A stretch of DNA of 64,000 nucleotides from Thermogutta terrifontis (GCF_002277955.1 NZ_CP018477.1:1116001-1180000); one strand, 5' to 3'; positions 7,478 to 17,052 are shown, numbered from the stretch's first letter. Program-made: numbers and translations. The notes: a model not told the origin generated them from the letters alone.

Positions 7478-8431
7478 TCACGCGGCGTGATCGCTCTTCG
7501 CTTGGGCTACATACCGCTCGAAGATTGTCCGCACCTGAGATACGTCGTCGTTCATCTGCGCAATGAGCGCATCGACCGATTCGTAACGGCGGATCTCCCT
7601 CAGGTACTCAATAAATTCCACCTCCAGGAGATGTCCATAAAGATTACCCGTAAAGTCAAGAATATACACTTCGAATTTGCGTTGGCACTCTTCGAAAGTG
7701 GGATTGCCTCCAAGGCTGATTGCCGCAGGATACAGTCGTCCCTGGAGCGGAACGATCCCCGCGTAGATACCCTCCCTGGGCAAGAGGGTGGGGACGTCGT
7801 TGAGGTTGGCCGTCGGGAATCCCAGGTGACTGCCGCGACCGGCCCCCCGTACCACCCTACCGACTGTGCGGAAAGGACGGCCCAGCATTGCCGTCGCGTC
7901 CCTGAGTTTACCATCCAGCAGGCACTGGCGAATCCGCGAACTGGACACCGGTTCTTCGTTGAACAGGACAGGCGGCACAACGTGGCAATCGATCCCCTGG
8001 CGAGAACACATCAACTTTAACAAGCTGATGTCCCCGGCGCGATCCTTGCCAAAACGGAAATCGGCCCCCTCCACAATTGCCCGAGCCTTCAACCGTGTCA
8101 CCAGGATCTCCTGGAAAAACTGTTCTGGCGACATTTCCAGAAGCTGCTGATTGGTGGGATAGACCAGGGTTCGATCAACGCCGGCATGAGAGAGCAGCGT
8201 GAGTTTCCGATCAAGCCAGGTGAGCGGCGGCGGTGCGCGATCCGGACTAAGGAGAAACGCCGGGTGGGGGTGAAACGTCACCACCAGTGAGGGCACACCA
8301 AGTTTCTGAGCTGTTTGGCAAAGCACGTCAAGCAGACGGGCATGCCCTCGGTGAACGCCGTCGAAGTTGCCGACGCTTACCACGCAGCCTTTCAGGTCTT
8401 GGATCTCATCCAGTTCGCGGTAGATGATCAC
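7478..8431 (-). CDS. ribF: Bifunctional riboflavin kinase / FAD synthetase
   Basis: RibF phosphorylates riboflavin to FMN and adenylates FMN to FAD. The N-terminal nucleotidyltransferase has VSVGNFDGVHRGHARLL (about 18-34) and SSSRIR (163-168). The C-terminal kinase has GSHLGFPTANL, with PTAN at 206-209. With the GTG start at 8431 it is 317 residues, the usual size. The frame extends to a TTG at 8527, but a TATAAT box at 8528-8533 would place the transcript start downstream of that TTG, so the internal GTG (AAAGG nine bases upstream) is preferred. FMN and FAD supply is housekeeping and no riboswitch was recognised. Confidence 0.92.
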   Translation of the reverse strand: MIIYRELDEIQDLKGCVVSVGNFDGVHRGHARLLDVLCQTAQKLGVPSLVVTFHPHPAFLLSPDRAPPPLTWLDRKLTLLSHAGVDRTLVYPTNQQLLEMSPEQFFQEILVTRLKARAIVEGADFRFGKDRAGDISLLKLMCSRQGIDCHVVPPVLFNEEPVSSSRIRQCLLDGKLRDATAMLGRPFRTVGRVVRGAGRGSHLGFPTANLNDVPTLLPREGIYAGIVPLQGRLYPAAISLGGNPTFEECQRKFEVYILDFTGNLYGHLLEVEFIEYLREIRRYESVDALIAQMNDDVSQVRTIFERYVAQAKSDHAA

Positions 8432-8527
8432 CGGTGCGGACCTTTCGGGAATGACGGCTCCCGATGGAGTGTCTTGGCCAAGTACGCAGGGACTCCAGCC
8501 GGAAGGGGCGAACTCGGAGAATTCCAA

Positions 8528-8533
8528 ATTATA
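8528..8533 (-). promoter_or_regulatory. -10 box (TATAAT) for ribF
   Basis: The minus strand reads GGTTTATAATTTGG, a perfect -10 hexamer 97 bases before the chosen GTG start. No convincing -35 hexamer is present at 16-18 bases. It is kept because it helps decide the ribF start. Confidence 0.35.
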
Positions 8534-8936
8534 AACCGGAATGAGCGAAGAAAGGGAGGCGAACTATTCCAGGTTCAGGGAATCAAGTGTGTGGACACGA
8601 CGAAAAACTCTGGCCAAATGGCGACGGAACTGCCGAATCGCCCCGGAGTAAAAGCACGGCCGTGACGAGGATTTGCTGAGGAAGCCGGAGGCCGACGCGT
8701 CGGAAGGTTCCATGGGACTCGGTTCCCGGCTGACACATCCCCACTTTTCCTATAGCGACAGGGGCCCGGACGTCCCCGCTGGTTCGCGTCAGTCCGACGG
8801 ACGCCATCGAGAACGTGCCTCCAATAGGCAGGGATTCCACGCCGAGTGCGCGTCCCGCCAGCGTCCGAATCATGCGAGGGACGGGAGGGTCAGTTCCCAC
8901 CGGGTCATGTAACTGTTTCCAGAATATAACGGCGGC
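8534..8936. other. Intergenic region, no gene supported
   Basis: About 400 bases lie between the end of the Rho_N/DUF4912 gene and the ribF promoter. Open frames exist on both strands (for example 8583-8900 minus), but they have no recognisable family and no start signal. A 12-bp palindrome CCGACGCGTCGG sits at 8692-8703. Confidence 0.4.
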
Positions 8937-10205
8937 TCAGACAGCCGGTTCGTGATCCTTGTGAAGGGGCTCCATCACCTTCGTGTTTCGTTCGACGGCC
9001 AAAACGACTGTCCGCTGCTCCGTTCCATCGGGACTCTGTCCTACGATGGGCAGCACGTGTCGTCGGTCGGGAAGCGGTAATCGGATGGAGAACGTGCCGT
9101 CGGCGCACACGGTAACGGGTTCTCCGCGGATGGAAACATGGTATCCCGGCTGAATCTGACCGAAGACGACGAGCTCTGCGTCCACAAAGAAGCGGAAGTT
9201 GCTCCGGGGTTCAGCCTGACCTTCCACGCCGGCCCCGAGCCGCTGGATGACCGACCCGCCAAGTGGTCGTCGCAGGCGATCCTCAAGGACCTCACGCAAC
9301 TCGCTCGTGTCGGTGGTGTCGTCATACCCACCGCTAAGGGCATAGATCCGTTCGAATTCGTCCGCCAGAGCACTCCAGTCCAATTCGCTGCCGGTACTCG
9401 CAGCGTGGGGGGTGCTCACGATGTTGCTCCGCGCCAGACAGAAGAACTTTCGGTCGGGCGTGGCATATCCAATGTCCACCTCGAACGACCGTGGTGGGTT
9501 GTCCACATTGATATACCAGTTATTGACACGCCCGTGAATTTCGATATCCTTCACAAACACCCGCTCGGAATGGCTGATGCCATCCCGACGCACTTCCCAG
9601 AGCCTGAGGAGAGGTCTGGCAAGGTACCAGTTCTGGGAAAGCGCGACACGTGCCCGTTCCACGCTTTGCCGGGAGATTTCCCAGTAGGCCTGGAGCCAGT
9701 AGGGATCACGAACCATCAAAATAAGACGGTCTTTAGCGGGGGTTATGTCGCCATTTGAGGTGGCCGCCAGATCCTTGCTGTCGATGAGTTCATCCTTCCA
9801 TTCGTGAAGGGTTTTCTGTAACTCTGGTGATGGCGGTGCCGTGGCCACCGTTTTTTTGACAACACTGGTTTTTTCAGAGGCTTTTGAAGATCCTTTGGAA
9901 CGGTTGGAGGTGGAAGAGGATTCGGCTTTGACCGTTGTTTTGCGGCTGGAACTTTTTTGAGGCTTACCGTTGGACCCGGACGTTTTGGCGGAAGAACTCG
10001 TTTTGCTGGTGGATCGACGTTGATTGGAGGTGGTGGCCTTTTTTAAGCGATTTTTCTTTTGGCGGGCTTCCTTGCGAGCGGCTTCCACGAGGGCCTGGAT
10101 GAGTTCCTGTTTCCGCATGGCATGCCAACGAGGGATGCCTTTTTTCCTGGCCATTTCAGCCAGGTCCTTGACCGTGTGAAGGCTGAGTTCCGCAACGGTG
10201 ATCAC
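8937..10205 (-). CDS. Rho_N-like plus DUF4912 domain protein
   Basis: This 422-residue protein has three parts. Residues 1-40 (VAELSLHTVKDLAEMARKKG, RKQELIQALVEAAR) resemble the Rho N-terminal SAP-like fold that binds nucleic acid. Residues about 45-120 are a Lys/Ser/Thr-rich, probably disordered linker. Residues about 155-290 match DUF4912 (DRLILMVRDPYWLQAYWEIS), an uncharacterised domain. The C-terminal part has the pattern ELVVFGQIQPGYHVSIRG. Start: GTG at 10205 with GGAGG seven bases upstream; the longer frame to 10370 lacks such a site. The basic linker suggests nucleic-acid contact, but function is unknown. A promoter candidate lies at 10486-10514. Confidence 0.75.
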   Translation of the reverse strand: MITVAELSLHTVKDLAEMARKKGIPRWHAMRKQELIQALVEAARKEARQKKNRLKKATTSNQRRSTSKTSSSAKTSGSNGKPQKSSSRKTTVKAESSSTSNRSKGSSKASEKTSVVKKTVATAPPSPELQKTLHEWKDELIDSKDLAATSNGDITPAKDRLILMVRDPYWLQAYWEISRQSVERARVALSQNWYLARPLLRLWEVRRDGISHSERVFVKDIEIHGRVNNWYINVDNPPRSFEVDIGYATPDRKFFCLARSNIVSTPHAASTGSELDWSALADEFERIYALSGGYDDTTDTSELREVLEDRLRRPLGGSVIQRLGAGVEGQAEPRSNFRFFVDAELVVFGQIQPGYHVSIRGEPVTVCADGTFSIRLPLPDRRHVLPIVGQSPDGTEQRTVVLAVERNTKVMEPLHKDHEPAV

Positions 10206-10485
10206 TGTTCGACCTCCGGCAACCGAAGCACGCCCGGTCGGGCAGGGACTGCCACGAAATCTGATCCGCGCTGGTTGCCCTTCTGTGGGCAGCAGTGCAA
10301 GGCTTTTGGCTGACGCCCGAGATGCCTTCCGGGGCCGCGGGAACGTCACACTCATAGCGAGGTCGTCCATGCCCTCGTTCGCTCGCGACGGTGGTCCAGG
10401 GGATGGTTTTCCAGTTTGTTAGGGCCCCTCTTGAGCCACAGGAGTCGAGCGGCTCCCGTTGTCGAAATGTCAATCCCATTTGCCC

Positions 10486-10514
10486 ATTGTACACTGAGTG
10501 TGTCGAAGTCGCAA
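10486..10514 (-). promoter_or_regulatory. Sigma-70-type promoter for the Rho_N/DUF4912 gene
   Basis: On the minus strand, TTGCGA (10514-10509) and TACAAT (10491-10486) are separated by exactly 17 bases. The -10 matches five of six positions and the -35 four of six. Confidence 0.45.
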
Positions 10515-10629
10515 CCGTGGCATATCCAGCCTTGGTGGATGACCACAGTGCGTCCAGCGGGATAAGAATCGTGGCGCGATGCACAAACCCGGCTTGCGCG
10601 GGGGAGCAGCTATTATTGGGCGTTAGTTT

Positions 10630-10658
10630 TTGTCTTGTGGCCAGGACTAATGTATCCT
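10630..10658 (+). promoter_or_regulatory. Promoter candidate for the ATP synthase operon
   Basis: TTGTCT (10630-10635) and TATCCT (10653-10658) are 17 bases apart. Each matches the consensus in four of six positions. It is the best plus-strand candidate before the first gene of the operon. Confidence 0.3.
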
Positions 10659-10781
10659 CAATGTGGGTGCATCATGAATAATACCGATAGGGGGTTTATC
10701 GTCCCCAAATGCAGACCACGCACCTTTTTGCCAGCCGAGTGAAGGGCCGCAAGCCGGAGAAGCGAGATAGGAGGAAATCGC

Positions 10782-11072
10782 TTGGGTGAGCCGTCACGCA
10801 ATCCTCGTGACGAGGGGGATACCAGGGCGTCCTGGGCGAGGGGATACGCCATTGGGATGCAGATCGTGGGAATTGCGATGGAGTTGGTGATCCCCAGCAT
10901 TGCGGGTTTTTATCTCGACCGGCGGGTGGGGACGCTACCGCTCTTTACCCTTTTGGGCACAGCTTTGGGGATCGCAGTCGGGACGATGAGCTTTGTTCAG
11001 TTTTTCTACAAGAATCTGTCCCAATCGAGTAGAGATAATCGTCGAGAACTGGATCGATCAGACCGGCGTTAG
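10782..11072 (+). CDS. AtpZ-like small membrane protein, first gene of the ATP synthase operon
   Basis: This 96-residue protein has two predicted membrane helices (about 25-45, IVGIAMELVIPSIAGFYLD, and 52-75) joined by a short DRRVGT turn. That is the pattern of AtpZ (AtpI-related) proteins found at the start of many atp operons. They are thought to help assembly or magnesium/calcium transport. Start: TTG at 10782 with a very good AGGAGG seven bases upstream. The charged C-terminus (DNRRELDRSDRR) is cytoplasmic in character. The next gene starts 43 bases after the stop. Confidence 0.75.
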   Translation: MGEPSRNPRDEGDTRASWARGYAIGMQIVGIAMELVIPSIAGFYLDRRVGTLPLFTLLGTALGIAVGTMSFVQFFYKNLSQSSRDNRRELDRSDRR

Positions 11073-11115
11073 TTGGGAGTGCCCACGCACGTTGGTTTGC
11101 GATAAAGGAAGCCCA

Positions 11116-11571
11116 ATGAACGACGCTGCGAAAGCTAATGAGGGACCTATCCTCCCCACCCGGGCAGTCTTAGGCTCGCCGATCGTCCGGTGGGGGGTTC
11201 TGGCCGTTGCCCTCGGGGTGGGAGGACTTCTGCCTGTGGCGGCGATTGTCGGGGAATTTGGAAAAGAGGTCATTCGACTTTCGGTGGCAGGAGCCGCTTG
11301 CCTCGCGGGGGCGGTTCTGGCGGGGGTGTGGGCGGAGGTGGGCGGTCAGCCAGGTACTCAGGGATGGCTCGTGCTTATCGGCGGGAGCTTGCGGATTGTT
11401 GTGCCGCTGTTTCTGCTCACCGTCGGGGCAATTTGCGCGGGATGGCTGGTCAGCGTGAGCACTTTGCTGTATTCTGTAGTGATCTATACCCTAATAGTGG
11501 GCCTGCAAACCTGGGCTGTTGCGTCGCAACTGGGCAAGAAGGCCTCAGGATCAAAGCAGCCCGAGCGATGA
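11116..11571 (+). CDS. Four-helix membrane protein in the atpI position
   Basis: This 151-residue protein has about four hydrophobic helices (near 26-48, 58-76, 83-106 and 112-135). It occupies the slot normally held by atpI, just before subunit a. Sequence similarity to AtpI could not be confirmed by eye. Start: ATG at 11116 with AAAGGAAG upstream. The open frame extends further up, but that stretch is not membrane-like. It probably assists assembly of the c-ring, as inferred only from size, topology and position. Confidence 0.6.
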   Translation: MNDAAKANEGPILPTRAVLGSPIVRWGVLAVALGVGGLLPVAAIVGEFGKEVIRLSVAGAACLAGAVLAGVWAEVGGQPGTQGWLVLIGGSLRIVVPLFLLTVGAICAGWLVSVSTLLYSVVIYTLIVGLQTWAVASQLGKKASGSKQPER

Positions 11572-11679
11572 CCTCACCGAATGCGTACATGAAAATGTTG
11601 CCGCTCGGCGAATGAGAGTCGTCGCAATTGTCCCCGTCGAGAGTTCCGTCGCAATCCTCTTTTTGCGAGTGGTGATACG

Positions 11680-12564
11680 ATGGGCATGGATATTGCGGTA
11701 GCCGGGGAACATGTAAAGGACGCCACGTCCTTTCACTTTCCTTTCGGCTATCATGTCGAATTGCCGCTGCTGGATTTTGGCACCCTGCGATTGGGTGCGC
11801 TTGATTTGCCGGTGCTGGGTCACATTCCGGCAGTGGAGATCCCCCTTCGGCTTCAGCTCACAAAGTTCATGGTGCTGGAGCTGATTGTGGCGGTGCTTAT
11901 GGTCCTTATATTTGTTCCGCTCGCCTGGCGGTTGCGCGGGGGAAGACCACCGCGAGGCCGCTTTGTGACGTTTTTTGATGTCATTTTGTGCTACATTCGT
12001 GACCAGGTGGCCCGACCCGCCATCGGTAAGCACGAGGCGGACCGATACCTGCCATTTCTGTGGAATCTGTTCTTTTTCATTCTGTTTTGCAATTTGATGG
12101 GTTTGTTGCCTTGGGCGGGGTCACCGACCGGCACCCTCAGTGTCACAGGGGCCCTAGCGGTGCTGACTTTCGCGATGGTCGTTGGGGCGGGCATTCAGGA
12201 ACACGGGCTGGCGGGATATGTGAAAAGCCTCGTGCCGCACATGGAGCTGAAAGGGGTTCTGGGGATTATCCTCAAGCTCATGCTCTGGGTGATTGAGTTT
12301 GCTGGTCTGTGTATCAAGCATGCTGTGTTGGCCGTGCGTCTCATGGCCAACATGTTCGCCGGTCATTTGGTGCTGGCGGTGATCCTGAGTTTCATTGCGG
12401 CGGTGGCCAACTTTTGGCTGATTCTTTGGTTCGGAGTGACGATTGCCAGCGTCGCTGGGCAGATTGCATTGATGATGCTGGAGCTGTTCGTGGCGTTCCT
12501 TCAGGCGTACATTTTTACCTTCCTGGCAGCCCTGTTTATTGGGATGTCGATACATGCCCATTGA
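11680..12564 (+). CDS. atpB: ATP synthase subunit a
   Basis: This 294-residue Fo subunit forms the proton half-channels against the c-ring. The hallmark segment AVRLMANMFAGHLVL, with the essential arginine of the RLxAN motif (near residue 222), is present. So is a glutamate-containing final helix, MLELFVAFLQAYIFTFL. Five to six membrane helices are evident after a polar N-terminus that includes HFPFGYHVELPLLDF. The ribosome-binding site is weak. It is followed 133 bases later by subunit c. Confidence 0.95.
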   Translation: MGMDIAVAGEHVKDATSFHFPFGYHVELPLLDFGTLRLGALDLPVLGHIPAVEIPLRLQLTKFMVLELIVAVLMVLIFVPLAWRLRGGRPPRGRFVTFFDVILCYIRDQVARPAIGKHEADRYLPFLWNLFFFILFCNLMGLLPWAGSPTGTLSVTGALAVLTFAMVVGAGIQEHGLAGYVKSLVPHMELKGVLGIILKLMLWVIEFAGLCIKHAVLAVRLMANMFAGHLVLAVILSFIAAVANFWLILWFGVTIASVAGQIALMMLELFVAFLQAYIFTFLAALFIGMSIHAH

Positions 12565-12697
12565 GATGCAGTGAGGTGACCGAGTTCCAGTCAGGTGTTG
12601 TGACTGGGAAGGTTTGTGAAGAACTGTGGGAAAGCGCGGTTCAGGAAAGGGTACCGCGAACGAATTGGGTCCTCAGCAGAGAAAGGAGACTGGCTCC

Positions 12698-13063
12698 GTG
12701 AACAAGTGGCTGATTGCAATCGCATTGGGGTTAATGATGTGGTCCGGTGGGACGATGGCGATGGCGGAAGAGGCCGCCGCGCCGGCTCAGGAGCAGACAG
12801 CTCAGGCCCAGCAGGTTCAGGAAGCCAAAGGCGCGAACCGGTTTTCCATCTTCTTCGGGGGGGCCTTCGGTGCGGGATTGATTATCCTGGGAGCGGGTTT
12901 CGGCATTGGTAAGATTGGTGCCGCGGCAGTCGAATCGATGTCTCGTCAACCCGAAGTGGCGGGGAACATCCAGACCGCGATGATTGTTTCCGCGGCGCTC
13001 ATTGAAGGTGTGACATTCTTTGCATTGATTGTGTGTTTGATTGCCCTGTTCTTCACAGGGTGA
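12698..13063 (+). CDS. atpE: ATP synthase subunit c with an N-terminal signal-like extension
   Basis: This 121-residue protein is longer than the usual 75-90. The extra N-terminus (KWLIAIALGLMMWSGG, then AMAEEAA) looks like a cleavable signal peptide, followed by a Gln/Ala-rich stretch. Then come the two helices of subunit c: GAFGAGLIILGAGFGIGKIG, loop SRQPE, and SAALIEGVTFFALIV with the ion-binding glutamate. The residues after that glutamate (EGVTF) and the absence of the Gln of the sodium motif point to proton coupling. Start: GTG at 12698 with AAAGGAG upstream; the longer frame lacks family similarity. Confidence 0.92.
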   Translation: MNKWLIAIALGLMMWSGGTMAMAEEAAAPAQEQTAQAQQVQEAKGANRFSIFFGGAFGAGLIILGAGFGIGKIGAAAVESMSRQPEVAGNIQTAMIVSAALIEGVTFFALIVCLIALFFTG

Positions 13064-13219
13064 AGGACAAGGCCGCCGATTTTGCCAGCGAGCTTTCGAC
13101 GGATTGCGCCGTCTTGGCGTGGCCGAGCCCGCTGGATCTTTCCGGAAGTCCTCGACGCAGAATGGAGCAAATGGAAAGCCCAGGGATGGGCGAGACCCTC
13201 CATTGGTTGGGAGTTTCCT

Positions 13220-13864
13220 ATGGTCAAACAGATGAGCAAATGGGCCGCACTGGCGATGATTGCTCTCGCCCTGGGTTTGGGGATGAAGAGTGCCCCGATG
13301 GCCTGGGGGGCAGAGGCAGGCGGTCACGGCGGAGAGTCCTCGGTTGCGGAAGCCGTCAATCCGCTTGACTTTCGGCAGGATCTGGCGCTTTGGACGGCGG
13401 TGGTCTTTGTGGGGGTTCTGGTGGTGCTGCGGACATTCGCATGGAAGCCGATTGCCCGGGCCCTCGATCAGCGCGAAGACCACATCCGCCGGGAAATTGA
13501 GGATGCCGAACGGGCAAATGCCGAGGCGAAACGCTTGCTGAGCGAATACCAGGCCAAGCTGGGGCAGGCGGAAAACGAAATTCGCGCGATGATCGAGAAG
13601 GCCAAACAGGAAGCCCAGCAGGTTGGTCAGTCGCTCATCGATAAGGCCAGGCAGGAGGCGGAAGAAGAGTATCGGCGCAAGCTGGAGGAGATTGAGCGGG
13701 CGACGGAGCGTGCCTTGCAGGAATTGGCCCAGCGTGGGGCGGCGTTGGCCGTGGATTTGGCGGGGAAGCTGGTGGCCGCTCGGCTCGATCCCACCGCTCA
13801 CGCTCGAATGATTGAGCAGGCCATGGAAGCCATCAGCCGTCAGCGGCCTCCGGGATTGAATTGA
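13220..13864 (+). CDS. atpF: ATP synthase subunit b with an N-terminal signal-like extension
   Basis: This 214-residue peripheral-stalk subunit begins with a hydrophobic, signal-like segment (WAALAMIALALGLG, then APMAWGAEAGG). The true membrane anchor follows at about 51-70 (LALWTAVVFVGVLVVL), then a long charged coiled coil through residue about 190. The family normally starts at the anchor. Start: ATG at 13220 with GGGAG upstream; the frame remains open to 13082, but that part overlaps an untranslated spacer after atpE. It binds delta and the alpha3beta3 head. Confidence 0.92.
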   Translation: MVKQMSKWAALAMIALALGLGMKSAPMAWGAEAGGHGGESSVAEAVNPLDFRQDLALWTAVVFVGVLVVLRTFAWKPIARALDQREDHIRREIEDAERANAEAKRLLSEYQAKLGQAENEIRAMIEKAKQEAQQVGQSLIDKARQEAEEEYRRKLEEIERATERALQELAQRGAALAVDLAGKLVAARLDPTAHARMIEQAMEAISRQRPPGLN

Positions 13865-13948
13865 GCGGGGCAGCTTCGGTCAATGACCCACGCGATGAGT
13901 TGGGGTGGAATGGCCAAGCAATGAGCGAACCGCGTAACGGATAGAGCA

Positions 13949-14602
13949 ATGGCACAGGACCTGGAAGCTCGAGATGCCCGTTTTGCCGCCGAATTCGCCG
14001 GCGACGTAACGGTGGAGAAAATCGCCGCCGTATACACCGAGGCTTTTCTTAATGCCGCGGAAAAAACCGGTCAGGTCGAGGAGTTGGTGGCGGAACTGCG
14101 GGCGGTCGAGGAGGAGGTGCTCAAGCCTTTTCCCCGGTTCGCGGAATTGCTTGGCTCAGCCATCATCAATCACGAGGAAAAGCTGGGGATTCTGAATCGC
14201 GTTTTTGAAGCCCGCGTGTCCCCTCTGGTCATGAATTTCCTGCGGGTTCTCAATCGCCGTGATCGGCTGGATATTTTAGGGCCCATCGTTCGGGCGGTCC
14301 AGGAAGAATGGGACCGACGCCGAGGTCTGGTCCATTTGAAGGTCATTACCGCGACCCCGCTCGAAAAAGACCTGAAAGAGCGGCTGGAAGGTCAGCTTCG
14401 GGAGTTGGTGGGCGGGGTCCCGGTGGTCCAGTGGCAGGTGGACCCGGGGGTTATCGGCGGAATTGTGGTTCAGGTCGGTGACAAGATTCTGGATGCTTCC
14501 GTAGAGACGCAGTTGCGGAAGATCAGACAGCAGATAATCGACAGGAGTGCCCATGAGATTCAAAGCCGACGAGATCGCTTCTGTGATCCAGCAGGAGATT
14601 GA
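13949..14602 (+). CDS. atpH: ATP synthase subunit delta
   Basis: This 217-residue OSCP/delta subunit links the b stalk to the F1 head. It shows the N-terminal helical bundle and the conserved C-terminal pattern ([20 protein letters not shown], then [21 protein letters not shown]). The N-terminus is about 25 residues longer than in common homologues. The stop lies 50 bases inside atpA, so translation is probably coupled. Confidence 0.93.
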   Translation: MAQDLEARDARFAAEFAGDVTVEKIAAVYTEAFLNAAEKTGQVEELVAELRAVEEEVLKPFPRFAELLGSAIINHEEKLGILNRVFEARVSPLVMNFLRVLNRRDRLDILGPIVRAVQEEWDRRRGLVHLKVITATPLEKDLKERLEGQLRELVGGVPVVQWQVDPGVIGGIVVQVGDKILDASVETQLRKIRQQIIDRSAHEIQSRRDRFCDPAGD

Positions 14603-16091
14603 GCGGTACGAAGCGCAAATTGACGTCCGTGAGGTCGGCCGCGTGCTGGAGGTGGGTGACGGTATCGCGCGTGTCTATGGGCTCTCTGGCGTGATGGCCG
14701 GCGAAATGGTGGAATTCCCCACCGGGGTTCGTGGATTGGCGTTTAACTTGGAAGAAAACTCGGTAGGGGTGATTATTCTCGGGGACTATCTGGGGATCAA
14801 AGAAGGCGACGAGGTTCGCAGCACGGGCCAGTTGCTCAGTGTCCCGGTGGGAGAGGCTTTATTAGGGAGAGTCGTCGACCCGCTGGGGAATCCGCTCGAT
14901 GGGAAAGGGCCGATTGTGACGCAGGAGCGCCGGCCGGTGGAAAGCCCGGCCCCGGGCGTTGCCCACCGTCAGCCGGTGAAGGAGCCGCTGCAAACCGGTA
15001 TTAAAGCGATCGACTCCATGACCCCGATTGGACGGGGGCAGCGCGAGCTGATTATTGGCGACCGCAAAACGGGGAAAACCGCCATCTGCATTGACACAAT
15101 CATCAACCAGAAGGGGACGGGCGTCAAATGTTTTTACGTGGCCATCGGCCAGAAGGAATCGAGCGTTGCCCAGATCATCGATGTGCTCCATCGCTTCGGC
15201 GCAATGGAATACACCACTGTAGTGGTGGCGGGGGCCAGTGATCCCGCGCCTCTGCAGTATGTAGCGCCATATGCGGGATGCGCCATGGCGGAGTACTTCA
15301 TGTACAAAGGGGAGCACGCCCTGGTGATCTACGACGACCTGACGCGACAGGCCCAGGCGTATCGACAGCTCTCCCTTCTCATGCGTCGGCCGCCCGGTCG
15401 TGAGGCCTATCCCGGGGATATTTTCTATTGCCACAGCCGTCTTCTGGAAAGGGCTGCCAAATTAAGCGATGAACGCGGAGGTGGTTCACTGACGGCCCTT
15501 CCCATCGTGGAAACCCTCGAGGGAGAGGTTTCGGCTTATATTCCGACCAATGTGATTTCCATTACGGACGGACAGATTTATCTCCAGCCGGATTTGTTCT
15601 TTGCGGGTCAGAGACCGGCGATGAATGTCGGTATTTCGGTTTCCCGGGTGGGTGGAAAGGCACAGATTCCAGCCATGAAAAAGGTGGCGGGTGGTTTGCG
15701 GCTGGACCTGGCGGCCTTCCGCGAGTTGGAAGCTTTCGCGCAACTGGGGACCGAGCTCGATCCCGCAACCCAGGCCCGGCTGGACCGCGGTTATCGTATG
15801 ACCGAACTGCTGAAGCAGGGGCAGTACCAGCCGATGCATGTGACCGATCAGGTGCTGGTCATTTATGCGGGCACCAAGGGATATCTTGACCCCATTCCGG
15901 TCGCTGAGGTGCGGACATGGGAAAAGAAATTTCTGGAACACATCCACACCAACCATAAGGCTGTCTGGCAGCGAATCACGGACACGAAAGACCTGGACGC
16001 TGAGACGGAAGAAAAGCTGGTGGCAATCCTGGACGACTTTAACCGTCAGTATCTCCAGAAGAAGGAATCCGCCGTGGCCACGGCGGCCTGA
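14553..16091 (+). CDS. atpA: ATP synthase subunit alpha
   Basis: This 512-residue protein has a regulatory nucleotide-binding site with the P-loop [10 protein letters not shown] (near residue 170), the [22 protein letters not shown] region, and the signature [14 protein letters not shown] near residue 360. Start: ATG at 14553, five bases after AGGAG. The GTG six bases earlier overlaps that site and is less likely. It overlaps atpH by 50 bases. All parts of the family are present and the length is normal. Confidence 0.97.
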   Translation: MRFKADEIASVIQQEIERYEAQIDVREVGRVLEVGDGIARVYGLSGVMAGEMVEFPTGVRGLAFNLEENSVGVIILGDYLGIKEGDEVRSTGQLLSVPVGEALLGRVVDPLGNPLDGKGPIVTQERRPVESPAPGVAHRQPVKEPLQTGIKAIDSMTPIGRGQRELIIGDRKTGKTAICIDTIINQKGTGVKCFYVAIGQKESSVAQIIDVLHRFGAMEYTTVVVAGASDPAPLQYVAPYAGCAMAEYFMYKGEHALVIYDDLTRQAQAYRQLSLLMRRPPGREAYPGDIFYCHSRLLERAAKLSDERGGGSLTALPIVETLEGEVSAYIPTNVISITDGQIYLQPDLFFAGQRPAMNVGISVSRVGGKAQIPAMKKVAGGLRLDLAAFRELEAFAQLGTELDPATQARLDRGYRMTELLKQGQYQPMHVTDQVLVIYAGTKGYLDPIPVAEVRTWEKKFLEHIHTNHKAVWQRITDTKDLDAETEEKLVAILDDFNRQYLQKKESAVATAA

Positions 16092-16164
16092 GGGTTGAAA
16101 TCAACTGCAGGGGTAGGGCGGTGGCGGGTTGAAGCCATACAAATCACGGTAGTAGGGTGTTGCG

Positions 16165-17052
16165 ATGGTAAAAGCGAGGACACTTGAACGACGTCGCCGC
16201 TCCGTCCGCAATATTCGGAAGATCACGCGGACGATGGAGCTGATTTCAACGGCACGGTTCAAGCGGGCCATGGATCGCGCCCTCGCCGCGTCGGCGTACA
16301 CCCGTCGGCTGACCACGGTGCTGGGGCATCTGGTGGCGGCCGGTGCCGAGATCACGCATTCCCTCATGCAGCCGCATAATGCGGTGAAAAAAGTTGTGCT
16401 CCTTGTTCTCACCAGCAATCGGGGGCTGTGTGGGGGGTTCAACTCGTCGATTCTTCGCCTGGCCGTGGGTCGCTTGCGGTACTGGCGCGACAAAGCCGAA
16501 TCCGTGCGACTGGAAGTTTCCGGAAAAAGAGGAATATCGGGGCTGAAATATCGAGGGATTGAGGTACACGAGAAATACACGCACTTCGATGCCCGACCTC
16601 GATTTGAAGACGTCAACACACTGGCCGAGCGCTATGCCCGCGAGTTTCTGACCGGCCAGATTGACCAGGTGGAAGTGGTCTACACCAAGTTCGAGTCCGC
16701 CAGTCGGCAGTATCCCGTGGTGGAAACATTATTGCCGCTGAGCGACTTCGATATTGGAGATGAAAACGGGGTATTCCACCGGGTGGAATACGAGTTTTTG
16801 CCGTCGCCGGAGAGCGTTGTGGAGGAGATTGTCCCCACTGCGTACAAAATGCGGCTTTTCAAGTGTTTTCTGGATTCGGCAGCAGCAGAACAGATTGCAC
16901 GTATGGTCGCGATGAAGACGGCCACTGAGAACGCCGACCAGATGCTGGCAAACCTGAGCGTGGCGTACAATCGGGCAAGACAGACCCAGATCACGTCGGA
17001 AATCCTCGAGGTGGTCAGCGGAGCAGAGGCCCTGGAAAAACAAGGTGGGTGA
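16165..17052 (+). CDS. atpG: ATP synthase subunit gamma
   Basis: This 295-residue central-shaft subunit has the N-terminal coiled-coil helix RRRSVRNIRKITRTMELIST and LTSNRGLCGGFNSSI, the family signature. Its C-terminal helix ends in MVAMKTATENADQMLANLSV and NRARQTQITSEILEVVSGAEAL. It rotates within alpha3beta3. Gene order alpha-gamma-beta-epsilon is standard. A 121-base gap precedes atpD. Confidence 0.96.
   Translation: MVKARTLERRRRSVRNIRKITRTMELISTARFKRAMDRALAASAYTRRLTTVLGHLVAAGAEITHSLMQPHNAVKKVVLLVLTSNRGLCGGFNSSILRLAVGRLRYWRDKAESVRLEVSGKRGISGLKYRGIEVHEKYTHFDARPRFEDVNTLAERYAREFLTGQIDQVEVVYTKFESASRQYPVVETLLPLSDFDIGDENGVFHRVEYEFLPSPESVVEEIVPTAYKMRLFKCFLDSAAAEQIARMVAMKTATENADQMLANLSVAYNRARQTQITSEILEVVSGAEALEKQGG

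Larger units (their letters stand above)
10206..10781. other. Divergent intergenic region with two promoter candidates
   Basis: About 575 bases separate the minus-strand Rho_N/DUF4912 gene from the ATP synthase operon. One promoter candidate faces each way (10486-10514 minus, 10630-10658 plus). No open frame here is convincing. The leaders would be long, about 275 bases on the minus side and 115 on the plus side. Confidence 0.5.

Noticed and set aside
12698-13063. Sodium-coupled c subunit
   Set aside because: The residues after the ion-binding glutamate and the missing glutamine in helix 1 do not fit the sodium motif.
12731-13801. 356-codon minus-strand frame across atpE and atpF
   Set aside because: It lies opposite two certain ATP synthase genes and has a Pro/Arg/His-rich composition without domains.
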